Assembly: GCF_900199185.1 (NCBI RefSeq)
Contig: NZ_OBMI01000003.1
Location: 744,001-808,000 of the forward strand
DNA: 64,000 bases
DNA from: Sphingomonas guangdongensis
GTDB taxonomy: Bacteria > Pseudomonadota > Alphaproteobacteria > Sphingomonadales > Sphingomonadaceae
Reading direction: 5' to 3'
Of the stretch, positions 52,636-64,000 are shown in pieces. The translations under genes and the position numbers were made by a program. Under the pieces are notes generated by a model. It was given only the letters and a program-made list of their open reading frames with translations. It searched no databases and was not told where the DNA came from. How positions within the stretch are numbered: position 1 is the stretch's first letter; each line of letters begins with the position of its first letter.

Positions 52636-55600
52636 TCAGGCCACCGCGCTAAGAGCTCGCTGAAGGCGGTGCAGCACGAATCGATCAGTGCCGATCGCGG
52701 CTGTCGCGACGTCGACCAGGTGCTCGTGGTGCGTGAAGAGGATCACCTGCGTGCCCGCGGATGCCGCAGCCAGCACCCTCAGCATGGCGCCCGCGCGCGC
52801 ATCGTCCGCCGTGATCAGCAGGTCGTCGCACACGATCGGCAGCGGATGACCGCCAGTATCTATCGAGCCCAGGCGCAGCGCGAGATAGAGCTGATCCCGC
52901 GTCCCCTCCGACAGTCCCTCGACGCCGACTATCAAGCCGTCCTGGCGAACTGCAACGATCGTAGGCCGATCCTCTTCATCGTAATCGACCCGGAGTCCCT
53001 GGTAGGCGCCGTCGGTGACAGTAGCGAACAGTCCTCCCGCCCGCGCGATGAGCGGCGCCTGGTTCACCTGCCTGTGACGATCCAGAACCCACCTGAGCAA
53101 CGCGGCCGCCGCGGCGGCCTCGACGTGCGCCTCCGCCGCCGTCGCGAGCGCCGCGCCGGTCTCCGCGACGACCTGCTGCGCGTCGGCGGCCGCGCTGTCG
53201 CGCGCCGCTTGGTTCCAAGCCTCGTCGGCCTCGGCGAGCGCCCGGCCGACCTCCTCGCGTGCCGCCGCCAGCGCTTCGCGGCGCTCCTCGATGCCCCGGC
53301 GCGCCGCCGCCTCCTCGTGGGCGGGGAACTCGGCGACCGCCGCGGCGAGCGCGTCCGGTCCGGACCCGTCGTCGAGCAGCCTGAGCTCCTCCTCCGCCGC
53401 GCCGATCGCGGCGACAAGTTCCGAACGTCGCCTCGCCGCGGCGACGGCGGCGTCGAGCTGCCGCTCGTCGGAGACGCCCGCCCGGGCCACGAGCTCGTCC
53501 AGCTCCGACTGGGCGCTCTTAATTCGCAGTCCGGACTTCTCAAGCTCCGCACTAAGCCTCGTGCGATCACCCGCCATCTGCTCCAATCTGTCCCTCGCCG
53601 TCTGCGCCGCCCGAACCTGCGATGCGAGGTCGGCGACTGTGCGGGTCGGCGTCTCGGACGCCGTCCTGCCGAGGGCGGCCAGCACCTCGGCCAGTCCGCC
53701 CACGAACTCGCGCACGTCGCGTTCCATTCCGGCGATCTGCCGCTCCAGGCCAGCACGCACCACGACGTCCTCCGAGATTGCTTCGAGGGCGACAAGGGCG
53801 TCGGACAATCCAGTCTCCCCGAGTTCAACCGCCAGCCCGACCTCGTTGACGAGCTCGGCCAGAGCCCGGTCGCGCTCGTCCGAGAGCTTCCGCTCGGAGT
53901 CGGCGGCGGTGGTCGCGACGGCAACCGCGTTGGAAGCCTCGGCAATCCGCTCCTCGAGCTGCTCGTGCCGAACCGCGGCGTCGGCCGCTTGGCGCACCAA
54001 TGCGCTCGCCGCGGAGATCCGGCCGGATAGCGTCTCCGGCGCTTCGGCACCGGCCCCAGTCAGCGCCTGCTTCAGCGCGTCGGAGGATTCGCTCAGCGTC
54101 CGGCGCAGCTCGCTGGCGGACTCCTCGGCGTCGCGTACCTCGTCCGCGGCCGCTAGCGCCAGGGAGCGCCGATCCAGCCAGGACGCGAGGTCACCGGGCG
54201 CGACGGCTCGGGCGAACCCGAGCGCCGCCAACCGCCCAGTCCACTCTTCCTCCAGCGCACCAAGTTCCTGCTCCCGGCCTGCCACACGGGTTCGCGCGAG
54301 CTGCTCGAGTTGCACTGCGGTCGCCTCGGCGGCCCTCGCGGCAGCGTGCTCGGCGACCCGTTCGGCCTCCGCATCCCGCCGGTCCGCAAGTTGATCCGCC
54401 TCTGCGACGGCCGCGAGCGCCTCCTCGCCGCGGGCGAGCGCCCCCGCCACCACCTCGTTCAGCAGCATGTCGCGCCTCCGCCGGGCGTCACCGATCACCT
54501 CGGGCGTCGGCAGCGCGCCGCTGCCCGCCAGCGCCGTAGCCCGCGCCTGCGACCGGGTGGCGTCCGACAGGTGGGTGTCCGCCTCGCGGCGCGCCGCCTG
54601 GATATCGGCGCGCAGGTCGTCGGTTTTCCGCGCCGCTGCGGCACCCTCGCTCGCGCCGGGCGGGTCGAGCGAGCGAAGCTTCGCCACGTCGCCCGTCCAG
54701 GGCGCGAGCGCCGCCAGCGCCTCGTCCGCCCTCGTCCGCTTGCGCGTGGCCTCCTGCTGAAGCCGCTGTAGCCGATCGTCTCCCTCGGCGGGAACCGCGG
54801 CGAGGGCGGCTTCGACCGCCGCCAGCCCCGGAAGCTCCGTCAGCGAGCCCCGTCGCTGCAGCAGTTCCGCGTGAGTGCGCTCCAGCTCCGTCCTGCGCAG
54901 CGCGGTGGCGGCCGCCGACGCCGCGGCCTCCCGCCGCTGCTGGAGCAGCTGCTCGCCGCGCCGGCGCCAGCCGGCGGTTGGAAGCGGCGCGCCCTCCGGC
55001 AGTCGCGCCTCGGCGCGGGCCGCGGTGATCCGCTCGTCCGCGCTGTCGCGATCGGCCCGTCTGCGGAGCAGGTCGCGCTGGGCGGCCTCGATGACGGGGC
55101 GCCTCTCCTCCAGGTCCCGGACCCGGTCCGCGAGCCCGAGCAGGTCGGCGGGAGCTACGAGCGCGGAGGCCGCCTCGTCCTGTCGGCGCAGATCCTCGGC
55201 GTGCGCCTCCGCGCGTTCAGTCGCCGAAAGCCGCTCCGCCCTCGCCCTGGCGAGGCGTTCGGACGCGTCGACCGGCAGGTCGGTGGCCGGTCCGAGCCCT
55301 TCGAGTTCGGCACGGTTGTGGGCAAGCCGGGCGAGCGGTGCGCGCGCGCGCGCGATCCGCTCGAGCTTGGAGGCTTCCCGCTCGATCTCCCCCGCTTCCT
55401 GGAGCAGCGACGCCTTTTGATCCTCGGCCTCCTGCCGCCGACGGCGCTGATCGGACCACTGCGACTCCGTTATGCTGCGCTCGCGCACCTCCCTCAGAGC
55501 CTCGGCGCGCTCCCGCATCAGCCGGTTGACCAGCGGCACCGAGCCGCCGGGTTTGAAGAGCTCGGCCGCCATGCCGGACAGCAGTTCCATCTCGCGCCCG

Positions 55601-56070
55601 ATACCGGCGACGCCGGTGCCGGCCTCCAGCGTGATGCGGGCGACGTCGTCGCGGCCCAAAAGAATCGCGTCGCCGCCTTCCCGCAGACGCTGATGTGTGA
55701 GGCCGTACATCCGCTCGAACGCAGCGCGGTCGATGCCCCGCAGCAGCGGCGCGATCGGGTCCGACCGCAGCGGACTGCTGTCGCGGTCCAGCAGCGTGTC
55801 CTTGTTGCCCTTCCGGCGGACGGCCTCGATCGTCTGGCCGTCGTGCTCGAGGACGGCCCTGATCCGCAGTTCCTGGTAGCCCCATCTCCAGCCCTGGCTG
55901 GTCTGGCCGCCGATGCCGAAGAGGAAGTCGCTGACTGCCTGCAGCGTGGTCGACTTGCCGGCTTCATTAGGGCCGACGACAACGTGCAGGTCGGGGCTAC
56001 CATCGCCGAGGTCGAGGAGCCGGTCGGCGAAGCCGCCGTAGCGGATGAGCTCGAGTTCGCGGAACCGCAT
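52636..56070 (-). CDS. Rad50/SbcC-like (YhaN-type) AAA ATPase
   Basis: 1144 aa. It has N-terminal ATPase half FADRLLDLGDGSPDLHVVVG, then PNEAGKST (Walker A, near 33-41), a very long Ala/Glu/Arg-rich coiled coil (about 180-1000) and a C-terminal half with the ABC-type signature LSEGTRDQLYLALRLG and a Walker B IVCDDLLITADDARAG. Unlike SbcC, no CXXC zinc-hook is visible in the middle. The closest layout is the YhaN family, which pairs with the YhaO-type nuclease. It overlaps the upstream nuclease gene by one base (TGATG), so the two form one complex and process DNA ends. Confidence 0.82.
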   Translation of the reverse strand: MRFRELELIRYGGFADRLLDLGDGSPDLHVVVGPNEAGKSTTLQAVSDFLFGIGGQTSQGWRWGYQELRIRAVLEHDGQTIEAVRRKGNKDTLLDRDSSPLRSDPIAPLLRGIDRAAFERMYGLTHQRLREGGDAILLGRDDVARITLEAGTGVAGIGREMELLSGMAAELFKPGGSVPLVNRLMRERAEALREVRERSITESQWSDQRRRRQEAEDQKASLLQEAGEIEREASKLERIARARAPLARLAHNRAELEGLGPATDLPVDASERLARARAERLSATERAEAHAEDLRRQDEAASALVAPADLLGLADRVRDLEERRPVIEAAQRDLLRRRADRDSADERITAARAEARLPEGAPLPTAGWRRRGEQLLQQRREAAASAAATALRRTELERTHAELLQRRGSLTELPGLAAVEAALAAVPAEGDDRLQRLQQEATRKRTRADEALAALAPWTGDVAKLRSLDPPGASEGAAAARKTDDLRADIQAARREADTHLSDATRSQARATALAGSGALPTPEVIGDARRRRDMLLNEVVAGALARGEEALAAVAEADQLADRRDAEAERVAEHAAARAAEATAVQLEQLARTRVAGREQELGALEEEWTGRLAALGFARAVAPGDLASWLDRRSLALAAADEVRDAEESASELRRTLSESSDALKQALTGAGAEAPETLSGRISAASALVRQAADAAVRHEQLEERIAEASNAVAVATTAADSERKLSDERDRALAELVNEVGLAVELGETGLSDALVALEAISEDVVVRAGLERQIAGMERDVREFVGGLAEVLAALGRTASETPTRTVADLASQVRAAQTARDRLEQMAGDRTRLSAELEKSGLRIKSAQSELDELVARAGVSDERQLDAAVAAARRRSELVAAIGAAEEELRLLDDGSGPDALAAAVAEFPAHEEAAARRGIEERREALAAAREEVGRALAEADEAWNQAARDSAAADAQQVVAETGAALATAAEAHVEAAAAAALLRWVLDRHRQVNQAPLIARAGGLFATVTDGAYQGLRVDYDEEDRPTIVAVRQDGLIVGVEGLSEGTRDQLYLALRLGSIDTGGHPLPIVCDDLLITADDARAGAMLRVLAAASAGTQVILFTHHEHLVDVATAAIGTDRFVLHRLQRALSAVA

Positions 56071-57317
56071 CAGTGCCCCTCCCCTCCGAGTCGAGCGGCC
56101 ACCGCGGCCCTCGCTGCGCGCAGAAGCGCGTCCGCGTCGCCCGTGCGGGCGGCCGTCAGCAGCGGCGCAACGTCGGCCTCCCCGACGTCGGCAGGCAGCT
56201 TGCCCAGTAGGGGGGCGGTTGCTGCACTGACCGCCCGGGCGCAGTCCGGATCATTTACGGCTTCGGCCAGCAACTGGACGAGTTCGGGCGGCAGTCCGGC
56301 GCGCCCGCCCTCGGCCACCTCCAGGCGGACACGCTCGATCCACATGTCCTCGGCGACGCTCGCCGCCGCAGACCGCACCTCGCCCTCGCTCCATGCCGGG
56401 TCCGCCTGGAGGGCGCGTCCGACCTCGCCGTCGGCCCGCAACGAGACGCGCACGGCGAGCGGCCGCCCGTCTGCCGAACGCGACGCCTCCTGAAGCCGGC
56501 GCCGCACCTCCCCGACCGCCTCGACGGTGTCGCTCGCCCCGCGAATGTCGGCGTTGACGCGCGCCCAGCGGGCCTCGTCGCAGGCGCGGTGATTGACCGA
56601 CCTCACCGTCCCGTCCTCCACCCGCACCACCATTGCTCCCTTGGCGCCGGTCTCCCGTGCGTGACGCCCCTGCGTGTTGCCGGGGAAGACGATCCACGGG
56701 TGCTCGGACCGGATCCCTGGCTCGTGCACGTGGCCAAGCGCCCAATAATCGTGGCCGGACGCCCGCAACTCGTCGATCGAGCAGGGGGCGTAGTTCGCAT
56801 GGCCGTCGTGCCCGCCGAGCGCGGTGTGGAGGGCGGCGATGTTGAGCAGCCCGGACTCCGGCGGGCAGTAGGTGGCGGCTATGTTCTCGGTGGTCGCGGC
56901 GTCCTTGTAGCTGCGGCCGTGCACCGCGGCGCCGAGGTCGTCCAGGCGCACCGTCTCGCATTGCTTGTTCGACAGGAGGTGCACGCCCTCGGGCGGCGCG
57001 AAGTGGCGCGAGACCCTGCTCTCGGCGTCGTGGTTGCCGAACAGGACGACCGACCGGATGCCAGCGCGGGTGAGGCGCGCCAGCTCCCTGATCGCGAACT
57101 GTCCGGTGGACTGATCCTTCCAGGTGCCGTCGTACAGGTCGCCAGCGATCACAACGAGCTTGGCACCCTCCTCAATCGCGAGGTCCACGACGTTGGTGAA
57201 GGCGCGCCGCGTCGCGCCCCGTATGAGGCTCGAGAAGCCCTCGTCCTTACGCGATAGGCCGGCCAGCGGGCTGTCGAGGTGGATGTCGGCAGCGTGGATG
57301 AAGGTGAAGCTGCTCAT
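56070..57317 (-). CDS. Mre11/SbcD-like metallophosphatase nuclease (YhaO-type)
   Basis: 415 aa. It has calcineurin-type metallophosphatase motifs in order: FIHAADIHLDSPL (D-X-H), VVIAGDLYDGTW (GD), VVLFGNHDAESRVS (GNHD), then LLNIAALHTALGGHDG and YWALGHVHEPGIRSEHPWIV (GHVH). The C-terminal ~150 residues form a capping and partner-binding domain. It would act as the 3'-5' exonuclease or endonuclease of the Mre11-Rad50-like complex. It is the first gene of the operon; the upstream 57318-57965 region should hold its promoter. Confidence 0.85.
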   Translation of the reverse strand: MSSFTFIHAADIHLDSPLAGLSRKDEGFSSLIRGATRRAFTNVVDLAIEEGAKLVVIAGDLYDGTWKDQSTGQFAIRELARLTRAGIRSVVLFGNHDAESRVSRHFAPPEGVHLLSNKQCETVRLDDLGAAVHGRSYKDAATTENIAATYCPPESGLLNIAALHTALGGHDGHANYAPCSIDELRASGHDYWALGHVHEPGIRSEHPWIVFPGNTQGRHARETGAKGAMVVRVEDGTVRSVNHRACDEARWARVNADIRGASDTVEAVGEVRRRLQEASRSADGRPLAVRVSLRADGEVGRALQADPAWSEGEVRSAAASVAEDMWIERVRLEVAEGGRAGLPPELVQLLAEAVNDPDCARAVSAATAPLLGKLPADVGEADVAPLLTAARTGDADALLRAARAAVAARLGGEGH

Positions 57318-57965
57318 GCCGTAAACCTACGCGCCTATGCGGTTGTGAGAAGAGGAAACTTCGTCGCGGGTTGGGACGAACTCGGCTGACCGCGACGTCA
57401 GGGGTAGACGGCCCCTCGGCGCTGCCTGGGGAAGCTGATCAGGAAAAATCACGATCGACAAGAGCCGCACGCAATCTCGTTCATGACCACGTCCGCTTCC
57501 GGGCTGGCAGCAGCGGCACCCGAACGGCCGACACGGGGCGCGCAGCTGCCAAGCACTCGATGGTGAACGAACGTCGGCTCACCTCGACATCTCGCTTCAA
57601 ACCGGCCTTTCCGGTCGCACCAGAAAATGTCAGGCGATCGGCGTCTGTACGTCTCGGGGATTGTTGCCGAGCAGGCGCGTCCCGCCTTCTCTCGGCGTGT
57701 CCCCTATTCTCCAGGGCCCAAGTTCGCTTGTCATGGCTTGGATGGTGATTCGCGCGACAGGAATCGCGATAGTCGCGAGCCCGATCGCGTTTGCAGCGCC
57801 ATGCACGTCGGAAAGGCGCGGGTGAGATTGTCGATGCCGCGATCCGCCTCCCCTCTACCGAGGCACAAAACGTCTTTTACCGGCTGCTGAAGCCCCAACG
57901 TTTCCCTGACAGTCCCTCAGGCCGTAGCATCGTACCGGAAGGGGCTATCCTGCTTGGAGCAGTTC
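57318..57965. other. Non-coding region between the nuclease operon and AlpA gene
   Basis: This 648-bp stretch has short open frames (57371-57748, 57627-57890) with compositions unlike proteins, no ribosome sites, and no recognised motifs, so I call no gene. It must contain the promoter of the Mre11-like gene leftwards and of the AlpA-like gene rightwards. It ends with GGAG (57956-57959), the AlpA ribosome site. Confidence 0.4.
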
Positions 57966-58172
57966 ATGGCCAAAGATGCTCACACACCCACGCGCCTTAT
58001 ACGGCTGCCTGAAGTCAAGCTTCGGACTGGGCTCGCCCGATCTTCGATCTACCGAATGATGGAGGAGGGCGGCTTTCCACGCCCTCGCAAGCTCGGACCG
58101 CGGGCCATCGCCTGGCTGGTGAATGACATCGATCAGTGGATCGACAGCCGGCCTGCGAAGCCGGGCGGTTAA
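57966..58172 (+). CDS. AlpA-family regulator near the island end
   Basis: 68 aa from the ATG at 57966, with GGAG 6 bases before; a TTG at 57954 would add four residues. It is a full AlpA/excisionase-like MerR-type wing helix-turn-helix: RLIRLPEVKLRTGLARSSIY, then RMMEEGGFPRPRKLGPRAIA, then WLVNDIDQWIDSRP. AlpA proteins are encoded at the ends of integrated elements and activate excision. It lies 173 bp from the 3' end of the tRNA-Arg gene, so it marks the right end of the island. No integrase gene is next to it in this window. Confidence 0.85.
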   Translation: MAKDAHTPTRLIRLPEVKLRTGLARSSIYRMMEEGGFPRPRKLGPRAIAWLVNDIDQWIDSRPAKPGG

Positions 58173-58260
58173 GGCTGCAACGAAGAGAAAAGCTGGCGTA
58201 AGTTCGGCGAATTCGGAGGACAGCGTGGCAGACTCATCTGGCAGCTTGAACGGCTCTCGC

Positions 58261-58276
58261 CTCTCCCTGTGGAGAG
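58261..58276. repeat. Perfect short hairpin near the island end
   Basis: CTCTCC (58261-58266) and GGAGAG (58271-58276) around CTGT form a perfect six-base stem. It lies between the AlpA gene and the tRNA-Arg gene, next to the direct repeats at 58280-58302. It could be a weak terminator of the AlpA transcript or an integration/excision accessory site. Confidence 0.4.
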
Positions 58277-58279
58277 ACG

Positions 58280-58302
58280 TGTTACCTAGAATGTTACCTA
58301 GA
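58280..58302. repeat. Two tandem 11-bp direct repeats near the attachment site
   Basis: TGTTACCTAGA occurs at 58280-58290 and 58292-58302, a 12-bp period, 43-65 bp from the tRNA-Arg 3' end. Tandem short direct repeats here are typical of arm-type sites bound by integrases or excisionases (AlpA, Xis). Direct evidence is only the repeat itself. Confidence 0.55.
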
Positions 58303-58344
58303 GCCACTCGGGTGAGGGATGGCCCCTGCTAACCCTTTGAAAAA

Positions 58345-58421
58345 TGGCGCGCCCGGAACGATTCGAACGTCCGACCCTCAGATTCGTAGTCTGATGCTCT
58401 ATCCAGCTGAGCTACGGGCGC
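58345..58421 (-). tRNA. tRNA-Arg (anticodon ACG), island integration site
   Basis: Read on the minus strand: acceptor GCGCCCG (58421-58415), D-arm with AGCTCAGCTGGATAGAGCAT, anticodon loop CTACGAA giving ACG, T-arm GGACGTTCGAATCGTTCCG, acceptor CGGGCGC, discriminator G and encoded CCA (58347-58345). 77 nt, all arms pair. The 3' end touches the presumed right end of the accessory region, a common integration target for tyrosine recombinases. The gene appears intact, as expected for attachment at the tRNA 3' end. Confidence 0.95.
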
Positions 58422-58504
58422 GCATTGGAGCAGCGCTGATAGAAGGGGTTTGCAGGATACGCAAGCCCGTTGCGCACCTAATTCCGCGCGCCTAGGCGAG
58501 CGCG

Positions 58505-58996
58505 ATGACACGTATCAATCCCGGCCTTCCTGCGCTGCTTCTCGCCCTCTCCGCTTGCAGCGGAACCGGTGCGGGCGGGCCGTCGCTGCTGCCGCGCGCG
58601 GTTGAGACTAGGAGCAACGCCGAACCGGTCCGACCGGCGCCGGTCGCCACGCCGGACGCCGCGCTTGATGCGCAGATCGCCGAACGGTCGCACGCGTTCG
58701 ATCGCGCCGCCGATGCGTTCGAGCGGCAGGCGGCTGCGATCGGCCCAACAATCACCCGCGCGCGCGGCGCACGTGAGGGAAGCGAGGCGTGGGTCGCTGG
58801 GCAAGTCGCCCTCGGCGAGCTGAGCGAGGCGCGCGCGGCGGTGGAGAGTGCCGCGGCGGGATTGGAAGAGCTGGCGATCGCGCGCGAGTCCGCCCGTGCG
58901 GCACCATATACCGCCCTCGACACCGCGCTTGCCGCTGCCAACGCTCGCGTCGAGCGGATCACGGCAGCCGACGCCGCCTTGCGCCAGCCGTTCTAG
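58505..58996 (+). CDS. Predicted lipoprotein of unknown function
   Basis: 163 aa. It has a lipoprotein signal MTRINPGLPALLLALSAC with the lipobox LSAC (Cys at 18), then a Ser/Pro/Ala linker and a helical, Ala/Glu-rich body (AHAFDRAADAFERQAAAI-like; GELSEARAAVESAAAGLEEL) likely to form a coiled coil. It is a typical small sphingomonad envelope protein and part of the host chromosome. The stop overlaps, on the other strand, the end of the membrane-synthase gene (convergent genes). No further role can be told. Confidence 0.75.
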   Translation: MTRINPGLPALLLALSACSGTGAGGPSLLPRAVETRSNAEPVRPAPVATPDAALDAQIAERSHAFDRAADAFERQAAAIGPTITRARGAREGSEAWVAGQVALGELSEARAAVESAAAGLEELAIARESARAAPYTALDTALAAANARVERITAADAALRQPF

Positions 58997-61232
58997 TTCC
59001 CGTTCACGCCGCGCAAAAGCGGCAGGATCGTCGCGTAATCGTCGGTCCACGCATCGAACCCGCGCTTGGTGCCGAGCGGGCGCCAGTCGCCGCCGGTCGC
59101 GACCAGCAGCCCCAGCACTTCCTGGTCACGGGTCAGCGCGATCCAGTCGGAGGTCGCGGCCTGCGTCCCCTCCCGAACGTCGGGGTGGTAGGTGATGCCC
59201 GCCGCGTACCAGCCGTTCCCGCGTGCCGCCGCGCTCACCACCGGCTCCAGGTTCAGGAAGCGATTGGAGATGTGGACCAGCAGCACGCCGCGCGGCTGCA
59301 CCGCGCGCGCATAGGTCGCGAACGCCTCCTGCGTCATGAGGTGCATCGGCACTGCGTCGGACGAGAAGGCGTCGAGCGCGAGCACGTCGAAGCTCCCCGG
59401 CGGCTGCGCGGCGAGCTGCATGCGGGCGTCGCCGATCACGATATCGGCGCTGGGCAGGCAGTTCGAGAGGAAGCGGAACTTGGCCGGATCGCGCGCAATC
59501 CCGACGATCGCCGGGTCAATCTCGAAGATCCGCCAGCGCTGTCCTGGCTGCGCGTAGCAGGCGAGCGTGCCCGTCCCGAGCCCGACCACCCCGATCCGGG
59601 CATGGGGTCCATAGAGCTCCGGTGCGAGCGTCAGCGCGCGGCCGACGCCGGAGCCGCGAACGTAGTAGGACGTCGGCCAGCGCTCCCGCTCCCTTGAGCC
59701 GGTCAGCTCGATGCCGTGCAGCGTCGTTCCGTGCGCGAGCGTGCGCGATCCCTGATAGTCGCGGATCGTGTAGACGCCGAAGTAGCTGCGGGTACGCTGA
59801 TCGCCCGCCCAGCTGGTCTGCAGCGCGCGGAAGCCGCCGAAGATGAACAGCCCGGCCGCCAGCGCGATAACGTACGGCGCGCGTCGGCCGGACACGATGA
59901 TCCCAATCACCGCGACCGCGATGAAGGCCAGGTTCTCGTGCCGGACCCCGACCAGGTCGCCCGGGTCCTGCGTGCCGACGATGATCAGCAGCGCCACGAC
60001 CAGCGCGATCAGCAGCGTCGTGATCCGCTGCCGCTGCGAACTGCCGCGCCACAGCCGCGCGAACACCGGCAGCAGGAAGATCTGCGGCGTGAGCGCGCCG
60101 GCCGCGAGCAGCAGCAGCGGATATTCATAGGTCCAATCGAACAGCACCGGGGCGAGCAGCCCGGCGAACACGCCGCCGAGCGCTCCCCCCACGGACATGG
60201 CGAGGTAGAAGCCGGTCAGCCGGTCCGGCTCCGGGCGCAGGGCGTACATCCGGCCGTGCAGCGCGACTGCAACCATGAACAGGAGAACGAGCGCGATCAG
60301 GGCGTTGAGGTAAGGGAAATCCTGGTGGCCGGAGATGACAACGCCGCCGAACAGCAGGATCACGGCCGGCGTGAACTTGGTGAAGACGTCCGTCATCGCC
60401 CGGTTGGCGGCGAAGGCGACGGTGAAGCTCAGCAGGTAGAGGCCGAGCGGCAGCACCCAGAGCAGCGGTACGGCAACGATGTCGGTAGTGAGAAAGGTCG
60501 AGGTCGCGAGCATCAGGCCCGAAGGCACTAGGGCAAGCGCGATCCAGGTGAGGACCCGGCGAAGACCGGGCGCGGGGCTGGTGACCCGGTGTGCTGGCAC
60601 CGCATCGGTGACCCGGCGCGGTAGGAACCAGGCGCAACCCGCGACCAGTGCGACCAGCAGCAGGTACAGCCCGCTCCACAGCCGGCTCTGACTGTGGAGC
60701 GCGAGGAGCGGTTCGACCACCAGCGGATAAGCGAGCAGGCCGCCGAAGCTGCCGATGTTGGAGGCGGCATAGAGCGCGTACGGGTTACGCCCCGGCTCGC
60801 TCGCCGCGTACCATCGCTGCATGAGCGGGGCCTGCGCGGACACCGCGAAGAACAGCGGGCCGATCGACGCGCCGAGCAGCCACGGCACCCACACCGCCGG
60901 TTCCGCATCTGGCGGCATCGGCGCGGCGACCAGGCCGATCGGCAGCCACAGCGCGGCGAGCGCGAGCACGCCCAGGTGCACCAGCGCGCCACGGTGGAGC
61001 GGCAGCTTGCCGAGCAGATGGGCATAGGCATAGCCGCCGAGCAGCAGCGCCTGGTACACCAGCATCGCCGAGTTCCACACCGCCGGCGCACCGCCCAGCC
61101 GCGGCAGCGCCATGCGCGCGACCATCGGCTGCACCAGGAACAGCAGGAACGATCCCGCGAGGATCGTCACCACGAAGAGGGCGCGGAGCGGACTGCGGCC
61201 GCCAGCGTCGGGGGCGGGTGCGTCGTCTGTCG

Positions 61233-61236
<4 letters not shown>
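58993..61236 (-). CDS. Membrane protein fused to spermidine-synthase-like domain
   Basis: 747 aa from the ATG at 61236, which overlaps the GNAT stop. The N-terminal ~480 residues hold about 12 or more hydrophobic helices (for example PLRALFVVTILAGSFLLFLV; VLHVGVLALAALWLP-like; LIALVVALLIIVGTQ), and the C-terminal ~220 residues match the spermidine-synthase/methyltransferase fold: RIGVVGLGTGTLACYAQPGQ, FEIDPAIVGIA, DIVIGDARMQ, VLALDAFSSDAVPMHLMTQE. Such 'fused MFS/spermidine synthase' proteins are widespread and poorly characterised. It is part of the co-directional hemB-GNAT-synthase chain, joined by 4-bp overlaps. Confidence 0.82.
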
Positions 61237-63722
<2,486 letters not shown>

Positions 63723-63859
63723 TGGCCGTTCGTGCCGAGTAGAGACTGAGTAGCTGCGAGGCAGCGTCGCGGAGACTCGTATTCAAGCACCTGCCCCAAG
63801 TCCTTCGATACGCCACTTCGACTTCGCTCAGCGGCTACTCAGGATGAACGGTTAAGCGA
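63723..63859. repeat. Candidate interspersed repeat between convergent genes
   Basis: The intergenic stretch contains AGTCCTTCGATACGCC, then CACTTCGACTTCGCTCAGCG and TACTCAGGATGAACGG, the word pattern of the short palindromic REP-like repeats scattered through sphingomonad genomes. It lies between convergent genes, where they are usual. Copy number elsewhere was not checked. Confidence 0.45.
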
Positions 63860-64000
63860 TCACCCTAATCGCTTGAGCGCCGCGCCCAATCGCTCCGCTT
63901 CCGCTGCCTTGTCGGCATGATCGGTGCGCGCCTTCTCCACCGCATCTGGCTTCGCGCGCTCGATGAAGCTCGCATTGCCTAGGCGACCAGCGAGCGCGTC
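63860..64000 (-). CDS. valS: Valyl-tRNA synthetase C-terminus (partial)
   Basis: Read on the minus strand, the last 46 residues end at a TGA (63860-63862): LAGRLGNASFIERAKPDAVE, then KARTDHADKAAEAERLGAAL, then KRLG. This is the C-terminal coiled-coil domain of valyl-tRNA synthetase, recognisable by the 'RL.N..F..KAP..VV....' pattern. The catalytic part lies outside the window to the right. It is a host housekeeping gene and confirms the chromosomal flank. Confidence 0.85.
   Translation of the reverse strand, partial: DALAGRLGNASFIERAKPDAVEKARTDHADKAAEAERLGAALKRLG

Noticed and set aside
57371..57890. Two overlapping plus-strand reading frames before the AlpA gene
   Set aside because: No ribosome site, biased Arg/Ser/Pro composition and no recognised motif.

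Overview
This window looks like a high-G+C sphingomonad (Sphingomonadales, Alphaproteobacteria) chromosome carrying a large integrative element or defence island. The evidence is codon use, G+C of about two thirds in most rows, and the style of the housekeeping genes at the right end (hemB, a GNAT acetyltransferase, a lipid-kinase-like gene, the valS C-terminus). The host chromosome is recognisable only from a tRNA-Arg(ACG) gene at 58345-58421 rightwards. Everything to its left reads as accessory DNA ending at the 3' end of that tRNA, with an AlpA-type regulator just inside the boundary. No integrase, relaxase or coupling protein gene is visible, so the element probably continues left of the window or is incomplete.

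Layout. 1-2000 is decayed cargo: an alcohol dehydrogenase C-terminus, an aldo/keto reductase remnant, a tandem ABM-like protein, and a frameshifted catalase N-terminus cut by an IS3-family remnant. 2060-7659 holds an XRE-type regulator followed by a two-gene cassette, a PIN-like protein and a 1265-aa SIR2-family protein. 7660-8125 is non-coding, with a degenerate tRNA-Ala 3' end and hairpins. 8126-26640 is an F-type conjugation (type IV secretion) operon on the minus strand, read traA-L-E-K-B-dsbC-V-C-(small membrane protein)-trbI-traF(S26)-W-U-trbC-N-F-H-G, almost all joined by short stop/start overlaps. An XRE-type regulator (27041) is divergent from traA.

27609-57317 is a dense defence island. 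It contains a complete type I Zorya operon (zorA-zorB-zorC-zorD, minus strand). Divergent from it is a three-gene TerB-domain / BrxD-like ATPase / BrxHI-like helicase operon (plus strand), followed by a DUF3883-type gene. Next comes a seven-gene minus-strand operon: sigma-like factor, small HTH-like protein, IrrE-protease/UvrD-helicase fusion, multi-ubiquitin-like protein, E2, JAB-E1 fusion and a DUF6527-like protein. A divergent zinc-ribbon/HEPN-like gene follows, then an Mre11/Rad50-like (YhaO/YhaN-like) pair with a putative PD-(D/E)XK nuclease.

The most interesting part is the 42530-50599 operon. It joins a bacterial ubiquitin-like conjugation system (three beta-grasp units in one polypeptide already ending in glycine, an E2, and a JAMM protease fused to an E1) to a sigma-like factor, a candidate repressor or anti-sigma, and a helicase fused to an ImmA/IrrE zinc protease. 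That architecture suggests a regulated, inducible defence or stress response. I do not recognise the seven-gene combination as a named system. All assignments come from reading the sequence; no searches were run.
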